A DNA stretch of 64,000 bases from Terriglobus albidus (GTDB lineage: Bacteria > Acidobacteriota > Terriglobia > Terriglobales > Acidobacteriaceae), in the NCBI RefSeq assembly GCF_008000815.1, contig NZ_CP042806.1, positions 2,790,001 through 2,854,000 on the forward strand. Reading direction: 5' to 3'. Under the pieces are notes generated by a model. It had not been told where the DNA came from and made no database searches. It worked only from the letters and a program-made list of their open reading frames with translations. The position numbers and the translations under genes were made by a program. This document shows, piece after piece, positions 17,286-24,934 of the stretch. Numbering within the stretch: the stretch's first letter is position 1; every line of letters starts with the position of its first letter.

Positions 17286-17507
17286 CATATCGTCGAAGGT
17301 GCCGGTGTCGACCAGTCGCTGGGCTGCAGCCTGCAGGGCCTCATTGTTCAGGGTCTCTCCCGGTTTGAGACCGGAAGCGGCCCCGAGTTCCGTCTAGGGA
17401 GAAAGATTTTGACCATCGAAGACGATTTTCTTGATGATGTACTGTGCGTGGGCGGCAGAAACGGCAAAAAACAAAGCAGTTATGCGGATAAGCGAGCGCA
17501 TGAACAT
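17286..17507 (-). pseudogene. Remnant of a POTRA-domain outer-membrane assembly protein
   Basis: On the minus strand an ATG at 17507 (or 17501) opens a signal peptide RSLIRITALFFAVSAAHAQ followed by YIIKKIVFDGQNLSP. A TAG at 17394-17396 then stops the frame. The same frame continues past the TAG with TELGAASGLKPGETL, ALQAAAQRLVDTGTFDD and Met, which together with the first part make one POTRA repeat (F-x-G..., GL-x-G..., L...DTG-F pattern of BamA/TamA/FhaC-type proteins). After 17286 the reading is unrelated and runs into an interspersed repeat and the guaA terminator. So only the first ~75 codons survive, with an internal stop. A very short expressed peptide cannot be excluded. Confidence 0.72.
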
Positions 17508-17601
17508 GGCGATGCTATCCCGCGTCGAAGTGGGACACAATAAAACTTGCTCACCTTCTGGGTTGGCAGGCGTACATTCTGTGGCACAATACACCAAAGC
17601 T

Positions 17602-18012
17602 ATGCGCAAAACTCACCTCCTCGTACGAACGGCCTTGCTGATGGCTCTCGCCCTCGGCATGAACCTGCTCTCGTATGTGGATATTGCGCATGGCCGCCGG
17701 GCGCCCCATAGTTCGCGCATTGCCTATTCGCACGTTCCGCCACATGGATCGCACCGGCCGACCGGCCGCAGTGGACGCACGCTGCGTCTTGCCGCCGCCG
17801 ATAATCATGCTCCGGAAGTGGCCGAGGCTACGGTCATCCCCAAAATGAAGCCGATCGACCCGGTCGTTGTCTCGCCGGCCGTCGCTCTGCCGTATCTGGG
17901 GCCGATTCTTCAGCCCGAAATGATCTCCGAGCCTCTGGCTCAGGTCAATGAGATTGCCGCCGGTTCCGCTCCACGCGCGCCGGGTGGCTCCCGCGCACCT
18001 CCCATCGCTTAA
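17602..18012 (+). CDS. Small exported or membrane-anchored protein, unknown
   Basis: 136 aa from ATG 17602; an open frame extends upstream but overlaps the antisense pseudogene. The N-terminus RKTHLLVRTALLMALALGM is a basic start plus hydrophobic helix, so an uncleaved anchor or signal peptide. The rest is His/Pro/Arg rich (SHVPPHGSHRPTGRSGRT) and then Pro/Val/Ala rich (KMKPIDPVVVSPAVALPYLG), probably disordered. No family was recognised. Support is modest: a sensible signal sequence and no competing gene. It is followed by the carbonic anhydrase gene after ~110 bp. Confidence 0.5.
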   Translation: MRKTHLLVRTALLMALALGMNLLSYVDIAHGRRAPHSSRIAYSHVPPHGSHRPTGRSGRTLRLAAADNHAPEVAEATVIPKMKPIDPVVVSPAVALPYLGPILQPEMISEPLAQVNEIAAGSAPRAPGGSRAPPIA

Positions 18013-18125
18013 TTTCTCCGCTCGCAAAGCCCCTGTGTTTGTGAGCGCCTTCGTGTATCTACACACCGGCGTTCCCATAGACGCACCCGCTTATTCGATG
18101 TGCACCATTTAGGAGATTGCAAACG

Positions 18126-18782
18126 ATGCAACGCCTTCTCGACGGGTACGCCCGTTTTCGGAACGAAGTTTTTCCAAATCATTCCTCGCTCTTTGCCCAG
18201 CTCGCCCGCGGACAGAAACCGGAAGTCTGCCTGATCACCTGCTCCGACTCACGCGTTATGCCGGAGATGATTCTGCAGTGCGATCCCGGCCAGATCTTCC
18301 CTATCCGCAATGCAGGCAACCTGGTACCGCCTCCGGGAGAGTCGCATAGCGGCGTCACCGCGACGGTGGAGTACGCCGTCAAGGCGCTGAAGGTGGCCGA
18401 TATCGTGGTCTGCGGTCACACTGGCTGCGGCGCGATGAAGGAGTTCCTGGAGCGCAAGCACGTTGAGGAACTGCCTCTCGTACACGCATGGCTTCGCCAT
18501 GCCGGACCATCCGCCAAGTGGCTGCGCAGCCTCTTTGAAGAGGCGGGTGCGATCTCGCTTGAGAAGCAGACCGAGCTCCTCATCCAGGCCAACGTTATGA
18601 CCCAGCTCAACCATCTGGCCCAGCAACCGGCGGTCGCCGAAGGTTTGGCGAACGGTACGGTTCGTCTGCACGGATGGGTTTATGACATCGCAACCGGCGA
18701 GATTATCGCTCTCGACAATGAATCCGGCGCTTTCCTTCCGCTTACGGTCGGCGCCGATGACGAAAACCGTCGTATCGCATAA
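18126..18782 (+). CDS. Beta-class carbonic anhydrase
   Basis: 218 aa from ATG 18126, preceded by AGGAG (18111-18115). It interconverts CO2 and bicarbonate with a zinc ion. Ligands and dyad are visible: Cys39-Ser-Asp41-Ser-Arg43 (CSDSRV), His98 and Cys101 (GHTGCGAM), plus the family blocks FPIRNAGN and LHGWVYDIATGEI. No signal peptide, so cytosolic. It sits 11 bp upstream of a SulP transporter. The pair suggests bicarbonate uptake coupled to intracellular CO2/bicarbonate conversion, a well-known pairing in bacteria; the substrate here is inferred. Confidence 0.95.
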   Translation: MQRLLDGYARFRNEVFPNHSSLFAQLARGQKPEVCLITCSDSRVMPEMILQCDPGQIFPIRNAGNLVPPPGESHSGVTATVEYAVKALKVADIVVCGHTGCGAMKEFLERKHVEELPLVHAWLRHAGPSAKWLRSLFEEAGAISLEKQTELLIQANVMTQLNHLAQQPAVAEGLANGTVRLHGWVYDIATGEIIALDNESGAFLPLTVGADDENRRIA

Positions 18783-18793
18783 AGGAAATCATC

Positions 18794-20320
18794 ATGAAGA
18801 ACACAGTCTCGCAGCCGGCAAACGGCGCTCTGGTGAAAGACCTTTCAGCGTCGTTGGTTGTATTCCTTGTAGCCCTGCCATTGTGCATGGGCATCGCTCT
18901 GGCATCCGGCGTTCCGCCGGCCCGAGGTATTGTTACCGGCATCATCGGCGGTATCATCGTCGGTCTGTTCTCCGGTTCGCCGCTGCAGGTCAGCGGCCCG
19001 GCTGCGGGACTGGCCGTTATCGTCTTTGAGCTGATCCACGAGCATGGTATCTCCGCGCTCGGCCCCATCCTCATCCTTGCCGGGGCCATGCAGCTCACCG
19101 CGGGGCTACTCAAGATGGGCCGCTGGTTCCGCGCCATCTCCCCTGAAGTGATTCACGGCATGCTCGCCGGCATCGGCGTCCTCATCGTGATTCAGCAGTT
19201 CCATGTCGTTCTGGATCGCTCGCCGAAGTCCAATGGCCCGGCAAATATCATGGCTATGGGCGAAGCCGTCTTCGGCGGTATCTTTCCGCTGAATGGCAGC
19301 AGGGAAGAGGCGGCAGCTCTTGTCGGCATCATCACACTGGGTGTCATGCTGCTATGGGAACGCTTCCGTCCTGCTAAGCTGCGTCTGCTTCCCGGAGCCT
19401 TGCTTGGTATCGCTGCCGGAACCACCGTGGCACAGGTCTTCCATCTCGGTGTAAACCGCGTCAACGTTCCCTCAAACCTGAGCGATATGGTCAGCATCAC
19501 CGGCCCGTCGACGATCGCGTCGGTCAACTGGTTCAGCCTGATCGGCACGGCCGCCGCTCTCGCCTTTATTGCTTCCGCGGAGACGCTGCTCTCGGCTGCT
19601 GCCGTCGACCAGATGCAGACGCGGGTGCGGGCAAACTATGACAAGGAGCTCGCGGCCCAGGGTGTCGGCAACATGCTCTGCGGCTTCGTTGGCGCCCTGC
19701 CGATGACCGGTGTCATCGTGCGCAGCTCCGCCAATGTGCAGGCCGGCGCTGAGACCCGCAAGTCCACCATCCTTCATGGCCTCTGGCTGCTGCTCTTTGT
19801 GTTGGCAATGCCTTTCGTCCTGCGGATGATTCCAACCGCCAGCCTTGCCGCTGTACTGGTGCTTACGGGCATCAAGCTGGTGAAGCCGAAGGATGTGCTG
19901 CATCTGCGCCGCTTCGGCTGGGCTCCGGTTGGCATTTACCTGCTCTCCATGGGCACCATTGTGGCAACCAACCTGCTGACAGGCGTTCTGGTTGGCATCG
20001 GTCTCTCGCTGCTGCGCGTACTCTGGAAAGTGACGCACCTTGAGACTCACGTCGAGGAGAAGGACGACCTGACCGAGGTTCACTTCTCCGGCGTCGGTAC
20101 CTTTCTGGCGATTCCGAAGATTACCGCCGCGCTCGATCAGGTGTCTGTGGACAAACCTGTTGTTGTCCATACACACTCTCTGCGGTATGTCGATCACGCG
20201 TGCATCGAGGTGATCGAAAACTGGGTCGAACGCCGCCAGGAGCGTGGGAGTATCGTCCACTTAGAGGTTGAGATGCTGCATCGCCGCTACCATACGCCGG
20301 TCAGCCGCAGCGTCGCGTAA
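18794..20320 (+). CDS. SulP-family anion transporter (likely bicarbonate)
   Basis: 508 aa inner-membrane protein of the SLC26/SulP family. The N-terminal membrane domain begins at LSASLVVFLVALPLCMGIA with the family pattern of a Pro-containing first helix, then SGSPLQVSGPAAGLAVIVF, VIHGMLAGIGVLIVIQQFHV and SAETLLSAAAVDQM. GNMLCGFVGALPMTGVIVRS and SSANVQAGAET are also typical. The C-terminus after ~400 is a short STAS-like domain with VHFSGVGTFLAIPKI. AAGG before the ATG at 18794 is the only ribosome-site candidate. Coupling with the carbonic anhydrase 11 bp upstream makes bicarbonate the likely substrate, but sulfate is not excluded. Confidence 0.92.
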   Translation: MKNTVSQPANGALVKDLSASLVVFLVALPLCMGIALASGVPPARGIVTGIIGGIIVGLFSGSPLQVSGPAAGLAVIVFELIHEHGISALGPILILAGAMQLTAGLLKMGRWFRAISPEVIHGMLAGIGVLIVIQQFHVVLDRSPKSNGPANIMAMGEAVFGGIFPLNGSREEAAALVGIITLGVMLLWERFRPAKLRLLPGALLGIAAGTTVAQVFHLGVNRVNVPSNLSDMVSITGPSTIASVNWFSLIGTAAALAFIASAETLLSAAAVDQMQTRVRANYDKELAAQGVGNMLCGFVGALPMTGVIVRSSANVQAGAETRKSTILHGLWLLLFVLAMPFVLRMIPTASLAAVLVLTGIKLVKPKDVLHLRRFGWAPVGIYLLSMGTIVATNLLTGVLVGIGLSLLRVLWKVTHLETHVEEKDDLTEVHFSGVGTFLAIPKITAALDQVSVDKPVVVHTHSLRYVDHACIEVIENWVERRQERGSIVHLEVEMLHRRYHTPVSRSVA

Positions 20321-20324
20321 AGTT

Positions 20325-20382
20325 TGCTCTTTGCTGTGTGCCGGTTCTGCCAGAGGACGGGCGCCATTCAAAGCAAAGAGCA
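20325..20382 (+). other. 11-bp inverted repeat in the sulP 3' region
   Basis: TGCTCTTTGCT (20325-20335) pairs perfectly with AGCAAAGAGCA (20372-20382) around a 36-base GC-rich loop. It directly precedes the terminator stem, so the transcript could end in two stacked hairpins. Confidence 0.6.
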
Positions 20383-20411
20383 GGGCCCGCCAATTTGGCG
20401 GGCCCTTTTTC
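20383..20411 (+). terminator. Terminator after the CA/SulP operon
   Basis: A 9-bp perfect stem GGGCCCGCC/GGCGGGCCC with loop AATTT, then TTTTTC. The convergent aldolase gene ends at 20431. Confidence 0.9.
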
Positions 20412-20430
20412 TTTCTACTGCTGAGGCTCT

Positions 20431-21441
20431 TTAACCCAGTTCTTCCAGGCTGTTGGCGCCGAACTTCACATACCACGGTGTTGCTGCCTGCAGCGCCTTG
20501 TTCACGTTGTTGATGTTCTCCACGCCGGTCGTGTTCAACCAGTCCTCAAAGGCCTTGGCGCCCTGCTTGGCGAAGATGGGGATGCCGTCGTACCAGGTGG
20601 CGCGGCCGCAGAGTACACCGTTGAACTTTGTTCCTGATTCGGCCGAGAGCTCCAGCGTCTCGATAAACACCGGATTGGTCACACCGGCAGACAGATAGAT
20701 GAAAGGCTTGTGCGTCATCGATTCCGCATCGCGGAAGTGCTGCAAGGCCTCAGCGCGGGAGTATGCCTTCTCTCCCTTGAACGCCCGTGTGCCTTCCACG
20801 AAGGCCATCTCCACCGGAACCTCGACCTTCAGCACATCGACGCCATAGCGTTCCTTGCCGAACTCCGCCATCGATCCGGAGACGACCTCAGGCTTCTTCT
20901 TAGCGTACACCAGTGTCTTCTCTCCGCCGCCGTTCTCGTCGTAGCCAACCGTCTCCAGGAAGAAGGGAATGTCATGGCATCGGCACTCATCGCCAATACG
21001 CTCCACCCAGGCATGCTTCAGGTCATTGACGGTGCTGTCTTCGAAGGGAGTGTAGTAGAGCAGGATCTTGATACAGTCTGCTCCGGCCTCCTTCAGGCGG
21101 CGGACGCTCCATACATCCAGCAGGTCCGGCAGTCTACCTGGAGTATTGGCGTCGTAACCAGTCTTTTCATAGGCCAGCAGAAGGCCGGCCTTATTGCGAT
21201 GCTCCGCCGCGGGAAGCCCGAACTCCGGATCCAGAAGGATAGCCGAGGCATGCTTCGTCAGCACCGAGGTGACGTGAACCTTGAACTCCTCCAGGTCATG
21301 GGCAGTGGCGGTTCCCCCGCGCTCTTTGGCGATGGACTTCTGCAGCGATCCACGCTGATCCATGGCCGCGGCTGCAATGACGCCGCGCTTATCCGATACC
21401 GCCTTCAAACCTGCCAATTTGCCGGGTGTGGGCTTGGTCAT
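20431..21441 (-). CDS. Tagatose 1,6-bisphosphate aldolase (LacD-like, class I)
   Basis: 336 aa. The start KLAGLKAVSDKRGVIAAAAM, then DQRGSLQKSIAKE, is the hallmark of the LacD family, a class I TIM-barrel aldolase cleaving tagatose 1,6-bisphosphate to DHAP and glyceraldehyde 3-phosphate. Other visible blocks are SAILLDPEFGLPA, GLLLAYEKTGYDA, DCIKILLYYTPFED (with the Schiff-base Lys in CIKILLYY), VLKVEVPVEM, and IYLSAGVTN. The ribosome site AGGAGA sits 5 bases from the ATG. Orthologues in soil bacteria often lack a lac operon, as here, so the true substrate may be another ketose bisphosphate. It is a single gene, convergent with SulP. Confidence 0.88.
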   Translation of the reverse strand: MTKPTPGKLAGLKAVSDKRGVIAAAAMDQRGSLQKSIAKERGGTATAHDLEEFKVHVTSVLTKHASAILLDPEFGLPAAEHRNKAGLLLAYEKTGYDANTPGRLPDLLDVWSVRRLKEAGADCIKILLYYTPFEDSTVNDLKHAWVERIGDECRCHDIPFFLETVGYDENGGGEKTLVYAKKKPEVVSGSMAEFGKERYGVDVLKVEVPVEMAFVEGTRAFKGEKAYSRAEALQHFRDAESMTHKPFIYLSAGVTNPVFIETLELSAESGTKFNGVLCGRATWYDGIPIFAKQGAKAFEDWLNTTGVENINNVNKALQAATPWYVKFGANSLEELG

Positions 21442-21595
21442 AAGGTCTCCTGCTTGTCTGTTCCTTTGTGATCGGTTGGTGTTCGAATGGGGAATCTTCG
21501 TACCTGCGGTGTAGACACTAAACGAGCCCGAAGACTCCTGTCGAATTCGTGCTTACCACTGTACAACAACGTTCGATAATCGCGGAAAGTTGCGA

Positions 21596-22324
21596 TTATC
21601 GGACAGTGTGCCGCTGCAACTCGAAAAGATGCCGAATGCCGATCTCGGCAAAGTCCAGCATTGTGCCTAACTGTTCCCGGGTATAAGGATGGCGTTCTGC
21701 TGTCGCCTGGGTCTCCACCAGGCCGCCGCTTTCGGTCATGACGACATTCATATCTACTTCGGCCTGTGAGTCCTCTTCATAGCAGAGATCAAGCAGCACA
21801 TTGCCTTCGACGATGCCGACGCTGGTGGCCGCGACCAGTTCGCGCATCGGGTTCTGCGGCAGCGTGCCTGCCTCCACCAGCTTGTTCAGCGCAATGGCAA
21901 GCGCCGCGCATGCACCGGTGATTGCCGCCGTTCTGGTTCCGCCATCGGCCTGCAGAACGTCGCAGTCCAGAATCACAGTCCGTTCGCCGAGCGCCGTCAT
22001 ATCGACCACCGAGCGCAGCGACCGTCCAATCAGACGTTGGATCTCATGGGTGCGTCCGCCGATCTTGCCCCTCTCGGCCTCGCGCGGGGTGCGGGTGAGG
22101 GTAGCCCGGGGCAGCATGCCATACTCAGCCGTTACCCATCCGCGCCCGGAGTTGCGCAGCCAGCCGGGTACGCCATTCTCGATGGTGGCGTTGCACAGTA
22201 CGCGGGTATAGCCGGCCTCAATCAGAACCGACCCTTCCGCCATGCCGACGAAACCGGGGGTAAGGGAGGTAACGCGAAGCTGATCGGTCTTACGATCGCC
22301 AGGACGAAGAAACGGAGTTGCCAT
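21596..22324 (-). CDS. rph: Ribonuclease PH
   Basis: 242 aa using ATG 22324; an open frame runs upstream (ATG 22348, 22432), but the family begins at this PFLRPGDRK-like point. A phosphorolytic 3'-5' exoribonuclease that trims tRNA 3' ends. Conserved blocks: [96 protein letters not shown], and [14 protein letters not shown]. Active-site Arg residues (in [14 protein letters not shown]) and Asp (in [11 protein letters not shown]) are present. It is divergent from the NtrC-type gene with ~315 bp between. Confidence 0.95.
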   Translation of the reverse strand: MATPFLRPGDRKTDQLRVTSLTPGFVGMAEGSVLIEAGYTRVLCNATIENGVPGWLRNSGRGWVTAEYGMLPRATLTRTPREAERGKIGGRTHEIQRLIGRSLRSVVDMTALGERTVILDCDVLQADGGTRTAAITGACAALAIALNKLVEAGTLPQNPMRELVAATSVGIVEGNVLLDLCYEEDSQAEVDMNVVMTESGGLVETQATAERHPYTREQLGTMLDFAEIGIRHLFELQRHTVR

Positions 22325-22640
22325 GGAGCGATTGTAATGAGCCTCCATCGATTGCCGTCGACAAGCCTCAGGCTGGACCATTTTGGGAGCAACCGGGAAC
22401 GGATTTCGATACGCTGAATCGACCAGCGCCATGGGGGACGGTGTAATGCCTTTGACAACATCTTTTTTGTATTTTGTTTTGAATCACTTACCAAATTGGT
22501 ACAAGGAATGTGAAAATATCCATATTGTCGTGATATAAGCAAGCTCTCTGGAGGTGTCTGCCAATGCGGGCGATCTTGTTGAGCTGTTCCGCCAACCCTA
22601 TTCAAATCCTCCGTATCCTCTCCTCTCAAGGAGGGCTGAG
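22325..22640. promoter_or_regulatory. Divergent intergenic region between rph and the NtrC-type gene
   Basis: About 316 bp with no convincing gene. The part 22450-22545 is markedly AT richer than its surroundings. It holds a TTGACA hexamer (22452-22457) with no good partner, a 13-bp dyad TACCAAATTGGTA (22489-22501) and an extended -10-like TGATATAAG (22531-22539). No -24/-12 sigma-54 promoter was seen. Confidence 0.45.
22511..22539 (+). promoter_or_regulatory. Candidate extended -10 promoter of the NtrC-type gene
   Basis: TGATATAAG at 22531-22539 fits an extended -10 (TGnTATAAT type). A weak -35 TGAAAA lies at 22511-22516 with a 17-bp spacer. The predicted leader is about 95 nt. Confidence 0.35.
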
Positions 22641-24128
22641 ATGAGAGGTCAAGCGTCTATGCCAACTCCTGTCCCTCGTTGGAAAACAGCTCAACCCGCC
22701 GCTCGGACTGTTGCACCGCCAAATGGCATGAACCTGCTAGTCGTTGATGACGACTCCGCCGTTCGCCACGCCTGTTGCGAAATCGGTAAGAGCGCCGGCT
22801 TCCAGATCTTTGCCTCGGGAACCATCGCCGAGAGCGAAGCGATTCTCAATGAACAGGCGATTGATATTGTCCTGCTCGACCTTCGTGTGCCCGGCGGCAG
22901 CAGTCTCGATCTCCTGGAACGTGCCCGCTCGGCGCATCCGGAGCTGGTTGTCATCCTGATGACGGCATTTGCCACGGTCGCTTCTGCAGTAGAAGCGATG
23001 CGCAACGGCGCATCGGACTATCTGACCAAGCCTTTTGCGCTGGAAGAACTGATGCAGGTTCTCGACCGCGCCAGGCGACGCCGGACCTTTGAGCTGGAAG
23101 CCCGCCGCCTGCGGGAGGGGACCGGAGAGTCGCGTTCGCTGTCGAGTCTGTTAATTGGCAACACCGCCGCGATGCAGCAGCTTTCGCGCATGATCACCAA
23201 AGTGGCGCAATCGTCGCACCCGGTACTCATTCTGGGCGAAACTGGAACCGGCAAGGAACTGGTTGCGCGAGCCGTCCATGAGGGTGGTGCTCACGCTGAC
23301 CGACCTTTTCTCGCCGTGGACTGCGGCGCCCTGGTGCCGAGCCTGATTGAGAGCGAGCTCTTCGGCTACGTGAAAGGCGCCTTTACCGGCGCCGACAAGG
23401 CCAAAGACGGCCTGCTAGTAGCCGCGGATGATGGCACAGTCTTTCTGGATGAGATCGGTGACCTTCCTCTCGATATGCAGACGCGGCTCCTGCGCGCGCT
23501 TCAGGAAAAGGAAGTCCGTCCGATCGGCGCGTCCGAGCCAGTGGCAGTTCATGCCCGTATCCTGGCTGCCACCAACCGTGACCTGCCGGCGATGGTCGAA
23601 CAGGGAACCTTCCGCAAGGATCTCTATTTCCGGCTGAACGTCGTCAATCTGCGTGTTCCCCCGTTACGTCAGCGCCGCGATGATATTCCGCTGCTCGCTG
23701 CCCACTTCCTGGAGCGCATGCGCCGCGAAGATGGAGTCGACTATGTTGTCTCCGACGAGGCGCTTCGTGTGATGCACGAGTACGACTGGCCGGGCAATGT
23801 GCGGGAGTTGGAGCACGCGATTGAGCGTGCCTGCGCTATCTCTTCCGGGCCTGTCCTCACCATGGCGGAGCTGCCAACGCAGTTACAGGAGTACCGGGCG
23901 CAGACAGCGCGCGGCGGCTCAGTCATCGCGGTCGCACCTGCGGCTGAGAACGTAACTGTTGTCCACCAGTCGCCCGGCATCGTCTCCATCGCAGAGCTTG
24001 AAAAGCAGGCCATTCTCAACACGATTCAACAACTCAACGGCGACAAATTGATGGCGGCGCGCTTGCTCGGTATCGGCAAGACGACGCTCTATCGCAAGTT
24101 GAAAGAGTACGGCATCGAGCACATCTAA
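22641..24128 (+). CDS. NtrC-family sigma-54-dependent response regulator
   Basis: 495 aa from ATG 22641, chosen for its AAGGAGG box 5 bases upstream. The receiver domain (residues ~30-150) has the phospho-Asp80 in IVLLDLRVPGG, MTAFA switch region and Lys in YLTKPF. The AAA+ sigma-54 activation domain has Walker A GETGTGKE (199-206), the sigma-54 contact loop GAFTGA (about 247), Walker B GTVFLDEIGDLP, and R-finger region. The C-terminal Fis-type helix-turn-helix reads GDKLMAARLLGIGKTTLYRK. It activates sigma-54 promoters upon phosphorylation; the target genes are not evident here. No cognate kinase is adjacent; a pseudo-receiver gene follows after 11 bp. Confidence 0.95.
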   Translation: MRGQASMPTPVPRWKTAQPAARTVAPPNGMNLLVVDDDSAVRHACCEIGKSAGFQIFASGTIAESEAILNEQAIDIVLLDLRVPGGSSLDLLERARSAHPELVVILMTAFATVASAVEAMRNGASDYLTKPFALEELMQVLDRARRRRTFELEARRLREGTGESRSLSSLLIGNTAAMQQLSRMITKVAQSSHPVLILGETGTGKELVARAVHEGGAHADRPFLAVDCGALVPSLIESELFGYVKGAFTGADKAKDGLLVAADDGTVFLDEIGDLPLDMQTRLLRALQEKEVRPIGASEPVAVHARILAATNRDLPAMVEQGTFRKDLYFRLNVVNLRVPPLRQRRDDIPLLAAHFLERMRREDGVDYVVSDEALRVMHEYDWPGNVRELEHAIERACAISSGPVLTMAELPTQLQEYRAQTARGGSVIAVAPAAENVTVVHQSPGIVSIAELEKQAILNTIQQLNGDKLMAARLLGIGKTTLYRKLKEYGIEHI

Positions 24129-24139
24129 GGGAGAGACCG

Positions 24140-24643
24140 ATGGAAGCAACGATTCTGCTGGTCAGTGCTTCGGCAAAGGCGGAAGGCTGCGCGTCGTTCC
24201 TGTCAAAACGCCTCAACGCGTCGATTGAGATTGTCGCCAACCGCCGGTCGGCTTTGGCGACGCTGCGCCGCAATGAGTTCCAGGTTGTGATGGTCGATGC
24301 CGATCTGGCGATGCAGTATCCAGACGGCGCTGATCTCTTCTGGCAGCACTCCGGCCTGGCCCTGCCGATCTTGTTCCGTATGCCGGCGGAAGATTGCTCT
24401 GTGCTGCTCCGCGAGGTTCGTGCCGGGCTGGCACGCCGCGAACGGGAGCAGCAGCTCGCACGTCGCGCCGTTACTGCATCGCTCGAGGCTGAGCTGAAGT
24501 CGTCCGTGACCGGTATTCTGCTGGAATCGGAGCTGGCTCTGCGTGAACCCGGACTTTCGCCGGTTCTGGAGCGCCGTTTGCGGCACTTGACAGAGCTGGC
24601 CATCTCGTTGCGCGACCGCCTGCGTCCGGAGCCATCCAGCTAG
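24140..24643 (+). CDS. Receiver-like protein fused to a His-less DHp-like helix pair
   Basis: 167 aa. Residues 1-100 resemble a receiver fold (ATILLVSASAKAEG, QVVMVDADLAMQYPDGADLF, LPILFRMPAED). Asp53/Asp55 are candidate phosphoacceptors, but the conserved strand-5 Lys is not found. Residues ~110-165 read like a histidine-kinase dimerisation hairpin: LEAELKSSVTGILLESELAL, then LERRLRHLTELAISLRDRL. The usual HELK/HELR box appears as AELK, with Ala117 where the phospho-His should be. It lies 11 bp after the NtrC-type gene and probably shares its mRNA, suggesting an accessory or dimerising partner. This assignment is inference from pattern. Confidence 0.75.
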   Translation: MEATILLVSASAKAEGCASFLSKRLNASIEIVANRRSALATLRRNEFQVVMVDADLAMQYPDGADLFWQHSGLALPILFRMPAEDCSVLLREVRAGLARREREQQLARRAVTASLEAELKSSVTGILLESELALREPGLSPVLERRLRHLTELAISLRDRLRPEPSS

Positions 24644-24687
24644 CTGGTATGCTGAGCTTTCCATCTATCTAAGGAGAGCTACCCGGA

Positions 24688-24915
24688 ATGTCCGAAGTAT
24701 CGCCCGTCAAAGTCACTGTTCGCCCCAACGGCCCCCTGCGTGTGGAAGGCCCCATCGTTCTCACGGATGCCGATGGCAAAGAGTGGGATCTGACCGGAAA
24801 GCCTGCCGTTTCGCTCTGCCGTTGTGGCGCCAGTGAGAAGCGCCCCTTTTGTGATGGTTCGCATAACCGCGTGGGCTTTCAGTGTGCGGCCAGCCCTGCC
24901 GGAAATCTGACCTAG
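24688..24915 (+). CDS. CDGSH iron-sulfur domain protein
   Basis: 75 aa with AAGGAGA upstream of the ATG. The core CRCGASEKRPFCDGSH carries the three Cys and one His ligands of a [2Fe-2S] CDGSH cluster (C-x-C-x-nine-CDGSH pattern). It is a single-domain cytosolic protein, usual length for bacterial members, which are thought to act in redox or iron sensing. No partner gene identifies its role; it precedes the CocE-type hydrolase by 19 bp. Confidence 0.9.
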   Translation: MSEVSPVKVTVRPNGPLRVEGPIVLTDADGKEWDLTGKPAVSLCRCGASEKRPFCDGSHNRVGFQCAASPAGNLT

Positions 24916-24934
24916 TTCCTTTCGGAGTCTGCCG

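Noticed and set aside
17431-17601. Upstream extension of the small exported protein at 17602
   Set aside because: The region is antisense to the POTRA signal peptide, and the extension adds no conserved sequence; the signal peptide starts at 17602.
22452-22480. TTGACA at 22452 as a sigma-70 promoter
   Set aside because: No -10 with proper 16-18 bp spacing; the TATTTT at 22470 is only 12 bp away.
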